Below are positions 35,696 through 44,293 of a stretch of DNA of 64,000 nucleotides, one piece after another. How positions within the stretch are numbered: the stretch's first letter is position 1; the number at the start of each line of letters is the position of its first letter. This stretch comes from Leifsonia psychrotolerans. Its GTDB lineage: Bacteria > Actinomycetota > Actinomycetes > Actinomycetales > Microbacteriaceae. The stretch is from positions 2,170,001-2,234,000 of the forward strand of contig NZ_JACCFM010000001.1 in NCBI RefSeq assembly GCF_013410665.1, in the 5' to 3' direction. The position numbers and the translations under genes were made by a program. The notes beneath the pieces are model-generated. The model saw only the letters and a list, made by a program, of their open reading frames with translations, was not told where the DNA came from and did no database searches.

Positions 35696-37132
35696 CTACT
35701 GCACCACGTGCAGGGCGCGGGCGGCATCCGTGATCGAGCTCGTCAGCGACGGGTAGACCGGGAACGCGCGGGCGACCTCGTCGACCGTGAGCCGGTGCTC
35801 GACCGCCAGCGCGAGCGGGAAGATGAGCTCACTGGCCTTCGGCGCGACGATGACGCCGCCGATGACGGCGCCGCTGCCGACACTCGCGAAGAGCTTCACG
35901 AAGCCGTCTTTGATGCCCATCATCTTGGCGCGGGGGTTCGAGGCGAGCGGCAGCTTGTAGATTTCGCCGCGGACGAGGCCCTCTTCGATCTGCTTCTGGG
36001 TCCAGCCGACGGTGGCGATCTCGGGCTGGGTAAAGATGTTCGCGGCGACGTTGCGCACCTCGATCGGGCTGACCACGTCACCCATCGCATGGAAGACCGC
36101 GGTGCGGCCCGACATCGACGCGACGGAGGCCAGCGGCAGGCTGGTCGTGCAGTCACCGGCCGCGTAAATGTTCGGCACCGAGGTGCGGGCGACTCGGTTG
36201 ACCCGGATGTGCCCGGACTCGTTCAGCTGCACGCCGGCCTCTTCGAGTCCGATGCCTGCCGTGTTCGGGATCGAGCCGACGGCCATCAGACAATGGCTGC
36301 CCTCGACGGTGCGGCCATCCGACAGCGTGACGAGCACGCCGGTGGCCGTGCGCACGACGGATTCGGCGCGCGACTTCGCCAGAAGCACCATGCCGTTGCG
36401 GATGAAGACGTCTTCGATGAGGGCTGCGGCATCCGCGTCTTCGCCAGGCAGCACCTGATCGCGGCTCGAAATCAGCGTGACCTTCGAGCCGAGCGCGCGG
36501 TAGGCCGACGCGAACTCGGCGCCGGTCACCCCCGAGCCGACGACGATGAGGTGTTCGGGCACGGCCTTGAGGTTGTAGAGCTGCGTCCAGGTGAGGATGC
36601 GCTCACCGTCGGGCATCGCCGACGCAAGTAGACGCGGGCTCGCGCCGACCGAGACAACGATGGTGTCCGCGTCGATGCGGTCGAAGTCGGTGCCAGAATC
36701 ACCGGGGGCCGTCGACACGATGACCCCGGACGCGCCGTCGAGACGCCCCTGGCCCTGCACCAGACGCACACCGGCGCGAATCAGGATTGCCTTCATGTCT
36801 TCGGACTGCTGGCGGGCGAGGCCGAGCAGTCGCTTGTTGACGGCGGCGAGGTTGATAGCGACGTCCGGGCGGGCTGGTTTTCCGGATTCACCGCGCACGA
36901 AGAACTGCACGCCGAGGTCTGTGGCTTCGCGAATCGAGTTCGAGGCTTCGGCCGTGGCGATGAGCGACTTCGACGGCACCACATCGGTGATGACGGCCGA
37001 GCCGCCGACTCCGACGCGCTCGATCAGCGTGACCTCGGCCCCTTGCTGGGCGCCGGCCAGAGCGGCTTCGAAACCACCGGGCCCTCCACCGAGTACTGCG
37101 ATGCGTTGCTTGCGTTCGAACTCGTAGGCCAT
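35696..37132 (-). CDS. NAD(P)H-quinone dehydrogenase, LpdA-type flavoprotein
   Basis: The 478-residue protein belongs to the pyridine nucleotide-disulfide oxidoreductase family: FAD-binding VLGGGPGGFEAALAGAQ, NAD-binding VVGSGVTGAEFASAYRALG, and a C-terminal dimerisation domain. In place of the redox Cys pair of lipoamide dehydrogenase it has GGSAVITDVVPSKSL, as in mycobacterial LpdA (Rv3303c), so it is not a disulfide reductase and probably passes electrons to quinones. The ATG at 37132 is chosen for GGGAGA upstream and for the conserved N-terminus. It is divergent from the purine nucleoside phosphorylase gene. Confidence 0.88.
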   Translation of the reverse strand: MAYEFERKQRIAVLGGGPGGFEAALAGAQQGAEVTLIERVGVGGSAVITDVVPSKSLIATAEASNSIREATDLGVQFFVRGESGKPARPDVAINLAAVNKRLLGLARQQSEDMKAILIRAGVRLVQGQGRLDGASGVIVSTAPGDSGTDFDRIDADTIVVSVGASPRLLASAMPDGERILTWTQLYNLKAVPEHLIVVGSGVTGAEFASAYRALGSKVTLISSRDQVLPGEDADAAALIEDVFIRNGMVLLAKSRAESVVRTATGVLVTLSDGRTVEGSHCLMAVGSIPNTAGIGLEEAGVQLNESGHIRVNRVARTSVPNIYAAGDCTTSLPLASVASMSGRTAVFHAMGDVVSPIEVRNVAANIFTQPEIATVGWTQKQIEEGLVRGEIYKLPLASNPRAKMMGIKDGFVKLFASVGSGAVIGGVIVAPKASELIFPLALAVEHRLTVDEVARAFPVYPSLTSSITDAARALHVVQ

Positions 37133-37277
37133 GCGTCCATTCTCCCGTGCGGACGACCACGGCGCGAATCTCCGACCGGCGCGTGAGCGCATCCGTGCAG
37201 CAAAATTGTGCGATTGTCGCAATCCTCTGCTCATATGCGGATTTTCGAGAAATCCTGCCGTATTTTCGGGAGCCAAT

Positions 37278-37283
37278 TAGAGT
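37278..37283 (+). promoter_or_regulatory. -10 hexamer TAGAGT of the purine nucleoside phosphorylase gene
   Basis: TAGAGT, 6 bases (ggtggg), then ATG at 37290. The upstream region also has a gapped dyad, attgtgcga against tcgcaat, near 37204-37222. Confidence 0.55.
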
Positions 37284-37289
37284 GGTGGG

Positions 37290-38123
37290 ATGCAAAAAAC
37301 CGACACCAACCCGCTGGATGCCGTGGGCACCGATCCGTTCGAGGTCGCCGCCGTCGCCGCCCAAGAGATCGCCGCCGCCACGGGAGTTTCCGCCCATGAC
37401 ATCGCCCTGACTTTGGGGAGCGGATGGGCCAAGGCCGCCGATCTGATCGGTGAGACCACCCACACGATTCCCGCACAGGAGATCACCGGGTTCAGCGCCC
37501 CCGCGCTGGCCGGACATGCCGGCACCCTCCGCTCGGTGCTGCTGCCGAGCGGTAAGCGTGCGCTTGTGATCGGCGCGCGCACTCACTACTACGAAGGCCA
37601 CGGCGTGCGCCGGGTCGTGCACAGCGTGCGCACCGCGGCCGCGACCGGCGTGAAGACGATGATTCTCACCAACGGCGCCGGCGGCATTAAAGAGTCCTGG
37701 ACGCCCGGCACACCCGTGCTGATCAGCGACCACATCAACCTGACGGCCGACTCGCCGCTTGAGGGTGCCACCTTCGTGGACCTGACCGACCTCTACTCCG
37801 CGCGTCTGCGCGAGCTGGCCCGCGGGATCGAGCCCACCCTCGACGAGGGTGTGTACTGCCAATTCCGCGGACCGCATTACGAGACGCCGGCCGAAGTGCA
37901 GATGGCGAAGACCATCGGCGGTCACATTGTCGGCATGTCCACCGCGCTTGAGGCCATCGCAGCGCGCCAGGCCGGTATGGAGATCCTCGGCATGTCGCTC
38001 ATCACCAACCTGGCCGCCGGCATCCAGAAGACGCCGCTCAGCCATGGAGAGGTCATCGAGGCCGGTCAGTTGGCCGAGCCCGTGATCAGCGCTCTTCTCG
38101 CCAGAATCGTAGCGGCGCTGTGA
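37290..38123 (+). CDS. Purine nucleoside phosphorylase, trimeric type
   Basis: The 277-residue enzyme splits inosine and guanosine (deoxy forms too) with phosphate into base and pentose-1-phosphate. Motifs are LTLGSGWAKAADLIG, GHAGTLRSV, the phosphate-site TNGAGGIKESW, YCQFRGPHYETPAEV and MSLITNLAAGI, all of the PNP/MTAP class II family. It overlaps the following phospho-sugar mutase by 4 bases (GTGA), which would use its pentose-1-phosphate product. It opens the nucleoside metabolism region of this window. Confidence 0.94.
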   Translation: MQKTDTNPLDAVGTDPFEVAAVAAQEIAAATGVSAHDIALTLGSGWAKAADLIGETTHTIPAQEITGFSAPALAGHAGTLRSVLLPSGKRALVIGARTHYYEGHGVRRVVHSVRTAAATGVKTMILTNGAGGIKESWTPGTPVLISDHINLTADSPLEGATFVDLTDLYSARLRELARGIEPTLDEGVYCQFRGPHYETPAEVQMAKTIGGHIVGMSTALEAIAARQAGMEILGMSLITNLAAGIQKTPLSHGEVIEAGQLAEPVISALLARIVAAL

Positions 38124-40015
38124 CCGACGCCGGTTTCGAGCGCCCCCGCGGGCGGCACACGGCCGACACCGACTCGGCCCTGCCTCCGGTGATTCGCGCC
38201 GAAGACATCGCGACGGTTGCCATCGAATTGCCCCCTCTCACCGGCGCTGCAGCGGCAACGGATGCCGCAGGGTCGGCATCCGACGCGGCCTCCTCGGCGG
38301 CCACCGACGCGGCCACCGACTCGGCTACCGACCCGGTGCTCGCCGCGGCCCAGGCCTGGCTCGCTCAGGATCCCGACCCCGAAACCCGCGCCGAGTTGCG
38401 TGCACTACTCACGTTCGCGTCGGGCGGGGACACTGCTGCCCTCGCGGATCTGCATAGCCGCTTCGACACTCGCCTGGCGTTCGGTACGGCCGGGTTGCGC
38501 GGCGAGATCGCGGCTGGACCCAACCGCATGAACCGCGTGCTCGTCGCCCAGGCCGCCGCCGGGCTCGCCGCCTATCTTCTCGCTCGTGCAGAGCCGGGCA
38601 CCACGCCATCGGCCGTGATCGGCTATGACGGCCGTAAGAACTCGCAGATCTTCGCGACCGACACCGCCGAGCTGCTCGCCGGTGCCGGTGTGCGCGCCGT
38701 GCTGCTGCCGCGTTTGCTGCCGACGCCGGTGCTCGCCTTCGCGGTGCGTCATCTCGACGTCAGCGCCGGCGTAATGGTGACCGCGTCGCATAACCCTCCG
38801 AACGACAACGGTTACAAGGTCTACCTCGGCGATGCCAACGAAGGGTCGCAGATCGTCTCGCCCGATGACGGCTTGATCGCCGCCGAGATTCTACGGGTGG
38901 CCGAGGAACGCCTGGTCCCCGAACTGCCGCGTTCCGCCTACGAGACCGCGCCCGAGTCGGTCGTTCAGGCCTACATCAGTGCGACCGCCGGCCTGGTGCA
39001 TGCGCCGCTCGCCCCGGTCAACGCCGTCTACACGGCCATGCACGGCGTGGGCTGGGACACCACACGCCGCGTTCTCGAGGCGGCCGGGTTTGCCCTGCCG
39101 ACCCTCGTCGACGCGCAGATCGCTCCGGATGCCGCATTCCCCACCGTCGCATTCCCCAATCCCGAAGAACCCGGCGCCATGGATCTGGCGTACCGCACGG
39201 CAGATGAGGTCAACGCCGAGCTGATCATCGCGAATGATCCGGATGCCGACCGGCTTGCCATCGCAATTCCTGACCCGACCGCCGAGAACGGCTACCGTCG
39301 CCTCAGCGGCAACGAGGTCGGCGCGATTCTCGGTTGGCGGGCGGCCGAGAACGCGGTCGCTTCGGCTGCGGCATCCGGCACCCCGATCGGCACTCTGGCC
39401 TGTTCGATCGTGTCGACGCCCGCGCTGCAGGCCGTGGCCGAGGCCTATGGGCTGAACTTCGCCGACACGTTGACCGGCTTCAAATGGGTCTCGCGGGCAC
39501 CGGGCCTGATTTACGGCTTCGAGGAAGCCCTCGGCTACCTCGTGAACCCGGGCACCGTGCGCGATAAGGACGGAATTTCGGCCGCGCTGGCCTTCCTCTC
39601 GCTGGTGAGTGATCTGAAGGCCGAGGGTGTGACGCTCGCGGAGCACCTCAAACGTTTCAGCGCGCGCTTTGGCCACTTCGCGTCAAGCCAGATCTCGGTG
39701 CGCGTGACCGACATCTCCGAGATCAGCCGCGTGATGACGCGGCTGCGTCAGAGCCCGCCCGAGGCGGTGGGCGGCATCCGAGTGACGAGCATCGACGATT
39801 TGAGCGCCGGCTTCGATGGCTTGCCACCGAGTGACGTGCTGCGCATCCGTCTGGCCGATGGCTCGCGGGTGATGGTGCGCCCGAGCGGCACCGAGCCGAA
39901 ACTCAAGGTCTACATCGACACGCGCAGCGAGATCGGCAGTGTGCCGGAGCGCACGGCCGCGGCGACCGCTGCGCTGGCCGTGGTCGACGCGGGGATGCGT
40001 GAGCTGATCGGCTAA
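38120..40015 (+). CDS. Alpha-D-phosphohexomutase family protein, probably a phosphopentomutase
   Basis: The 631-residue protein has the phospho-Ser loop GVMVTASHNPPNDNGYKVY, the metal-binding DPDADRLA, the sugar-binding TGFKWVSRAPGLIYGFEEALGY and the phosphate-binding RPSGTEPKLKVY. Residues 1-70 are a low-complexity Ala/Asp/Ser extension; the conserved part begins near DPVLAAAQAWL. PGM2-like members act on pentose phosphates. Coupling by GTGA to the phosphorylase suggests conversion of ribose-1-phosphate to ribose-5-phosphate. Phosphogluco- or phosphomannomutase activity cannot be excluded. Confidence 0.9.
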   Translation: MTDAGFERPRGRHTADTDSALPPVIRAEDIATVAIELPPLTGAAAATDAAGSASDAASSAATDAATDSATDPVLAAAQAWLAQDPDPETRAELRALLTFASGGDTAALADLHSRFDTRLAFGTAGLRGEIAAGPNRMNRVLVAQAAAGLAAYLLARAEPGTTPSAVIGYDGRKNSQIFATDTAELLAGAGVRAVLLPRLLPTPVLAFAVRHLDVSAGVMVTASHNPPNDNGYKVYLGDANEGSQIVSPDDGLIAAEILRVAEERLVPELPRSAYETAPESVVQAYISATAGLVHAPLAPVNAVYTAMHGVGWDTTRRVLEAAGFALPTLVDAQIAPDAAFPTVAFPNPEEPGAMDLAYRTADEVNAELIIANDPDADRLAIAIPDPTAENGYRRLSGNEVGAILGWRAAENAVASAAASGTPIGTLACSIVSTPALQAVAEAYGLNFADTLTGFKWVSRAPGLIYGFEEALGYLVNPGTVRDKDGISAALAFLSLVSDLKAEGVTLAEHLKRFSARFGHFASSQISVRVTDISEISRVMTRLRQSPPEAVGGIRVTSIDDLSAGFDGLPPSDVLRIRLADGSRVMVRPSGTEPKLKVYIDTRSEIGSVPERTAAATAALAVVDAGMRELIG

Positions 40016-40038
40016 GTCGTGAGAGGGAATTACGAGGT

Positions 40039-40162
40039 CGCGACACGCTCCACCAGCGAACAACCGTTGATCGAGCGTGTCCATATCCGGTGACCGCTCA
40101 CGAGAATGGCCCCCGAAGCCGCGACACGCTCCACCAGCGAACAACCGTTGATCGAGCGTGTC
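40039..40162. repeat. Two family A palindromic units
   Basis: Two direct copies of a 43-base element (40039-40081 and 40120-40162), each with gacacgctc and gagcgtgtc as the arms of a hairpin. The core gttgatcgagcgtgtc is the same as in the cluster at 18.7-19.5 kb. They lie between the convergent mutase and PTS genes; nothing else is seen in these 175 bases. Confidence 0.9.
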
Positions 40163-40190
40163 GAGATCCGGCCGCGGCGCTCAGCGGCGC

Positions 40191-40463
40191 TCAGCCGAGG
40201 GCGATTTCCAGTTTGGCCGTGAGTTCGTCCAGGTCGAAGTAGTTGTTGATCACGATGACGTCGGAGTTTGTCTTGCCGATCGCGTCGACGAGTTCCGACG
40301 AGGTCAAGATGACCTGGGCGTCGGCGGCGACCTCACGTACGTTGCCGACATCCGTTGCGACGACCTCGGCCTCGATCTCGAGCCGTTGCAGCGCCCGCTC
40401 GGCGTTAACCTTCAGAATGGCGGATGTTCCGATGCCCGCCCCACAGAGCGCGACGACCTTCAT
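40191..40463 (-). CDS. PTS IIB subunit, ascorbate/lactose-like
   Basis: The 90-residue protein has the phosphorylated Cys loop VVALCGAGIGTSAILK at its start, and the fold of the small IIB proteins related to UlaB (ascorbate) and SgaB. It would receive phosphate from the IIA protein encoded just upstream (4-base overlap) and pass it to a sugar bound by a IIC membrane protein. No IIC gene is present in the window, so the pair is orphaned here. Confidence 0.88.
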   Translation of the reverse strand: MKVVALCGAGIGTSAILKVNAERALQRLEIEAEVVATDVGNVREVAADAQVILTSSELVDAIGKTNSDVIVINNYFDLDELTAKLEIALG

Positions 40464-40954
40464 ACGTCTGCCGGGTCGCCGGTGCCAGCCGCGTCGTCGT
40501 CACTCGCGATGCCGGTCGTGCCCAGCAAACGGCAGACCTCGTCGGGCGTCGTTGCCGCAGCAATCGCCGGAATCACCGTGGGGTCGTTAAAGACGTTGGC
40601 CAGCTTCGCGACGAATTGCACGTGCTCATCGGGGCTGGTGACGCAGAGCGCGACAATGACGCTCACGGGGTCATTGTGCGGGTGGCCGAAGGCGACGGGT
40701 TCTGCCAACGTCACGATGCTGAGCCCCTCGTGCAGCACGTCGGGGCCCGGTCGAGCGTGCGCCAGTGCGAGTCCCGGCGCGATCACGATGTAGGCACCGA
40801 ACTCATCGATCACGCCGATCATGCGCGAGGTGTAGTCCGGTGTCGTCGCCCCCGAACGCGCGAGCACGTCACCGGCTGCCGTGACGGCGGAACGCCAGTC
40901 GGTGACATGCACCCCGATCGCAATGGAGGAGTGCGGCAGTGGCGGCATCGGCAT
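40460..40954 (-). CDS. PTS IIA subunit, fructose/mannitol/ascorbate type
   Basis: The 164-residue protein is an EIIA type-2 domain with the phosphorylated His in GLALAHARPGPDV near residue 64, followed by FGHPHNDPVSVIVALC and HVQFVAKLANVFND. The last 20 residues are a Gly/Asp tail. It begins 60 bases after the adenosine deaminase stop codon on the same strand, so the three may be co-transcribed. The start lacks a clear ribosome site; an in-frame ATG 6 bases on is an alternative. Confidence 0.88.
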   Translation of the reverse strand: MPMPPLPHSSIAIGVHVTDWRSAVTAAGDVLARSGATTPDYTSRMIGVIDEFGAYIVIAPGLALAHARPGPDVLHEGLSIVTLAEPVAFGHPHNDPVSVIVALCVTSPDEHVQFVAKLANVFNDPTVIPAIAAATTPDEVCRLLGTTGIASDDDAAGTGDPADV

Positions 40955-41014
40955 AAGAACTCTCAGTTTCTGCGTCAGTCGCGTGGGGTGCGCGGCTCAC
41001 GATGTGGGTGGGGA

Positions 41015-42136
41015 TTAGGCCTGTGCGAATCCGGCGATGATGGCGTCGGTGAGCGCTTCGCGGTCTTCCAACGGCAGGAAGCACGCCGCAGCAGCGTTGA
41101 GCTGGAACACCTCAAGATCGTCGGCGTCATAGCCGAACGCATCAGTGAGTAGCGCCAATTCACGGGTCAAAGTTGTCTTGCTCATCAACCGGTTGTCGGT
41201 GTTGACCGTCACACGAAAGCCGAGCTGGTAGAGCAGATCGAACGGGTGGTCGATCATCTCATCCCCCCACGCGGAGATCGCGCCGGTCTGCAGGTTCGAC
41301 GACGGGCTGAGTTCGAGGGCGATCTCACGGTCGCGCACCCACTGGGCAACGGGCCCGAGTGTGACAAAGGTGTTCTCCCCATCCACACGCTCAATCGTCA
41401 CGTCTTCAGCCAGGCGCACTCCATGGCCCAAACGCAGAGCTCGGCCATCGAACAAGGCCCCACGGATGCTGTCGAGCCCGTCGGCTTCCCCGGCATGAAC
41501 CGTCACCGGCAGGAATTCCTGGGCGAGATAGTCGAATGCCGCACGCTGATTGCGGGCAGGGAAGCCCAGCTCTGCACCCGCGATGTCAAAGCCGACAACC
41601 CCATTGCCGCGGTGGCGCACGGCGAGCTCAGCGACCTCCAGGCCGCGGTCGGCGTGCCGCATTGCGGTGATGAGTTGGCCGATACGAATGTGTGAACCCT
41701 CGCCGGCGACGCTCTCGATTCCCGCTTCGATGCCCTCCTGCACGGCCTCGACGGCTTCGTCAAGCGTGAGCCCGCGCGCCAGATGCTGCTCAGGAGCCCA
41801 GCGCACTTCGCCGTAGATCACGCCGTCCGCGGCGAGGTCCTCGACGAAATCGCGGGCGACTCGAGTGAGTCCCTCACGAGTCTGCATGACTCCGGTCGTG
41901 AATTCGAAGGTCTTCAGGTAGTCGACGAGCGAACCGGAGTCCGCCTGCTTCGCGAACCAGGTGCCGAGCTCCGCGGCATCCGTGGTGGGCAGATCGAGTC
42001 CGATCGAGTCGGCCAACTCGATCATGGTCGCCGGGCGAAGTCCGCCATCGAGGTGGTCATGCAACGAGACCTTGGGCAGGTCGTTGATACTCGTCGTGGT
42101 GCCGGGGAGCAGGTAACGCGATGGTGTGGTGTTCAC
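41015..42136 (-). CDS. add: Adenosine deaminase
   Basis: The 373-residue enzyme deaminates adenosine and deoxyadenosine to inosine forms. Metal and catalytic motifs are VSLHDHLDGG (zinc His pair) near residue 25, VTVHAGEADG near 215, ELSPSSNLQTG and the Asp pair region VNTDNRLMS. Its product feeds the purine nucleoside phosphorylase encoded at 37.3 kb. The GTG start lies 6 bases after TAGATT. It is followed by the PTS IIA and IIB genes. Confidence 0.94.
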   Translation of the reverse strand: MNTTPSRYLLPGTTTSINDLPKVSLHDHLDGGLRPATMIELADSIGLDLPTTDAAELGTWFAKQADSGSLVDYLKTFEFTTGVMQTREGLTRVARDFVEDLAADGVIYGEVRWAPEQHLARGLTLDEAVEAVQEGIEAGIESVAGEGSHIRIGQLITAMRHADRGLEVAELAVRHRGNGVVGFDIAGAELGFPARNQRAAFDYLAQEFLPVTVHAGEADGLDSIRGALFDGRALRLGHGVRLAEDVTIERVDGENTFVTLGPVAQWVRDREIALELSPSSNLQTGAISAWGDEMIDHPFDLLYQLGFRVTVNTDNRLMSKTTLTRELALLTDAFGYDADDLEVFQLNAAAACFLPLEDREALTDAIIAGFAQA

Positions 42137-42142
42137 TCGTCT

Positions 42143-42148
42143 AATCTA
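42143..42148 (-). promoter_or_regulatory. -10 hexamer TAGATT of the adenosine deaminase gene
   Basis: TAGATT, 6 bases, then the GTG start at 42136. Confidence 0.55.
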
Positions 42149-42302
42149 CCGGCGCGACGGCTGGGAGTCTCCCTGTTTCGCACGAGCTCTCCTCCGACTG
42201 CGGAAGCCATCGCTTAGCTCAGCGAGCCCCGCGACCTCGCCTTCGTTAACGCACTGTCGCTCCGCGGATGCCGTCCTCTCGCCGGCACCGCGCCATGTGC
42301 CC

Positions 42303-42365
42303 TCGCGAAATGCCCCAGATCGCCCCACGAAGCGGGTTCACGGGGTGATCTGAGGCAATTCGCGA
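42303..42365. repeat. Palindromic repeat family B, copy 1
   Basis: A 63-base imperfect palindrome, from tcgcgaaatgccccagatcg to gatctgaggcaattcgcga, between the adenosine deaminase promoter and the end of the next gene. Two related copies lie at 43.4 and 46.5 kb. Confidence 0.82.
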
Positions 42366-42379
42366 CGGATAGGCGGGAC

Positions 42380-43279
42380 CTACGGCAGCCAGCCACGCGA
42401 GCGCAGCGCGCGGTCGAGGTCGGCCAGAGCCGTCGCCACCCGCGTGGACTTCAACACTCGAATATGGATCCAGCCTTCTTCGGCGATATGGGCCAGCCGC
42501 TCCACATCGCGCGCGTATTGGGCCGAGTCAGTGCGATGCTGCTCACCGTCATATTCGACGAGAACCTTGTATTTCGGATACATCAGGTCGCCGCGCACTC
42601 TTTTACGTCCCGGCTTCATCGGAATTTCGAGGTTCGTTTCGGGTTCGGGCAACCCGGCGCGCACGATCAGCAACCTCAGCCAGGTCTCGCGCGGCGACTC
42701 CACACGCTCCCGGATCAGCTCGAATGCGGCGCGCAACTTCTTCGCCCCGCGATTTCCTGCTGAGGCGATGACAGCGGATGCAACCTGCTGACGTGTCGCA
42801 AGCGGGCTGCGGTAGCCGAGAAGACGGTCTCCCGCCGCGACAAGGTCATCGAGGCTGAGCACGGTGGCGAGTTCACACCAGACCTGTGCGGCAGCCACGA
42901 CCCGGACCCCCTTGATCCAGGTGACGTCGGGCCACCGATCGAGCGTGTGTCCAACGACTCCGGCTCCGCGTGGAGCCCGCCCGGGCTTCACCGCCGTGAC
43001 ATGCAGCACATCGGTCTGCGCGAACCGAGGAAGGGGCATCTCGTGCAAACGAGCTGCCGTGACGTGGCTGAAGAGCTGGTCCTGCGGCATCCGTGTGGCC
43101 CATGCGCGGCAGCGGTCGCCCAGATCAGTCAGGCTGCCGGCGGGCGCGCGAACGCCGTAAAACGGCCGCTCGAGGTCTCCTGAGAGGAGACGTTTCGGTG
43201 TGACGCCGAGCGCACGGGCTTCCAGACACGTGAATGGCCTCGCGGTCAGGTCCCGAGGAAGCTGCGAGCGTCGATGCAT
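42380..43279 (-). CDS. DUF559-type (Vsr-like nuclease fold) protein of unknown function
   Basis: The 300-residue protein has an N-terminal region like actinobacterial AbiEi-type winged-helix proteins (ALGVTPKRLLSGDLERPFYG, FSHVTAARLHEMPLP). The C-terminal domain at about 215-295 has the pattern DLMYPKYKVLVEYDGEQHR and IHIRVLKS, which resembles the Vsr/DUF559 endonuclease fold, including an Asp and Glu that could bind metal. The frame is open up to 43426 but crosses a palindromic repeat, so 43279 is preferred; no strong ribosome site is seen. Such genes are common and their function is unknown. It interrupts the nucleoside genes. Confidence 0.7.
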   Translation of the reverse strand: MHRRSQLPRDLTARPFTCLEARALGVTPKRLLSGDLERPFYGVRAPAGSLTDLGDRCRAWATRMPQDQLFSHVTAARLHEMPLPRFAQTDVLHVTAVKPGRAPRGAGVVGHTLDRWPDVTWIKGVRVVAAAQVWCELATVLSLDDLVAAGDRLLGYRSPLATRQQVASAVIASAGNRGAKKLRAAFELIRERVESPRETWLRLLIVRAGLPEPETNLEIPMKPGRKRVRGDLMYPKYKVLVEYDGEQHRTDSAQYARDVERLAHIAEEGWIHIRVLKSTRVATALADLDRALRSRGWLP

Positions 43280-43388
43280 CCAGACAGGGTGCCAGGCATT
43301 CGCCTCGGGCCGCTCGGGTTGTGCACAGGCGTCGGCTCCTCCTGCCGCACCCCGTCCGCTCGTCGTCCCGCGGCTGCGCACCGCGCAC

Positions 43389-43448
43389 CGCGAGATACCC
43401 CGAATCGCCCCGTGCGGCGTGCCCATGGGGCGATCTGCGGCAACTCAA
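43389..43448. repeat. Palindromic repeat family B, copy 2
   Basis: A 60-base imperfect palindrome with cgcgagataccccgaatcgc on the left and ggggcgatctgcggcaactc on the right, in the 247-base gap between the DUF559 gene and the IclR gene. Nothing else was recognised in that gap. Confidence 0.78.
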
Positions 43449-43526
43449 GGGAATACGGATGCGGCAACTCACGTCCTGCGGCGGTGGAGGAGGCTGCGGC
43501 ATCCCGTGCCACGGAGGCTCGGGAAA

Positions 43527-44288
43527 CTAGTCCCCCGAGAGCTCCGGCATCCCGGCCCCCAACTCGCGCACCGTCTCGGCGAGCAACGCACTCACCCGCG
43601 GGGCGTCGTTCCCGCCGTAACTCGTGGTCACGCAGGGTACCGTGAGCGCGGCAACGGCCGTGCCGTCGGGGCCGAAGACCGGATGCACCAGATCGAGAAT
43701 CCCGGCCTGCGCCGCATCGACCTCCTCGAGAAAGCCCTGCTCTCGGGCACGCCTCAGCCGTGCTTCCAGGGCCGCGAGCCCGGACCGCTCGAGGCCCCGC
43801 GCGGCCAACTCGTCGAGTACGAAACGACGAGTATCGGGCGCTGCGAACGCGAGAAGAACCGCGCCACTCGTCGTGGCCGCGATCTCGAACGCCGCGCCGA
43901 CACGCACCCGAAAGCCGAAGTCGCCCGGGCTCTCGACCTGTGCGACAACGCGTACGTTCGCTCCATCGAGCACCGAGAGGTTGCAGGACTGCCGCGTTTC
44001 GCTGGCCAACCGCTGCATCGCACCCAGCGAACGCTGCACCAGGCCACGCAGCGGCGGATGCTGGTTGGCGAGTTCGAGCATCCGTGTCGCCAGAAAATAG
44101 AGTCCGGACACGCGGTCGCGCAGAATGTAACCGCGGCGCTCGAGCGTTTGGAGCACGCGGAAGATCTCGCCGACGCTGCGGCCAATGTCCTGCGCGATCT
44201 GTGCCTGGGTGAGGCCGTCGGAGCGGGAAGCCAGCAGCTCGACGATATCGAGCGCTTTATCGAGAGCGGGGACGGCGTAGCTGGTCAC
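43527..44288 (-). CDS. IclR-family transcriptional regulator
   Basis: The 253-residue protein has an N-terminal winged helix (ALDIVELLASRSDGLTQAQIA, GEIFRVLQTLERRGYI) and an IclR effector-binding domain (TRQSCNLSVLDGANVRVVAQV, SGAVLLAFAAPDTR). It lies 5 bases after the SAHH-like gene and is probably in the same transcript. The 21-bp palindrome between that gene and the divergent nucleoside hydrolase is its most likely operator. A nucleoside or its breakdown product may be the effector. Confidence 0.9.
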   Translation of the reverse strand: MTSYAVPALDKALDIVELLASRSDGLTQAQIAQDIGRSVGEIFRVLQTLERRGYILRDRVSGLYFLATRMLELANQHPPLRGLVQRSLGAMQRLASETRQSCNLSVLDGANVRVVAQVESPGDFGFRVRVGAAFEIAATTSGAVLLAFAAPDTRRFVLDELAARGLERSGLAALEARLRRAREQGFLEEVDAAQAGILDLVHPVFGPDGTAVAALTVPCVTTSYGGNDAPRVSALLAETVRELGAGMPELSGD

Positions 44289-44293
44289 GGCGG

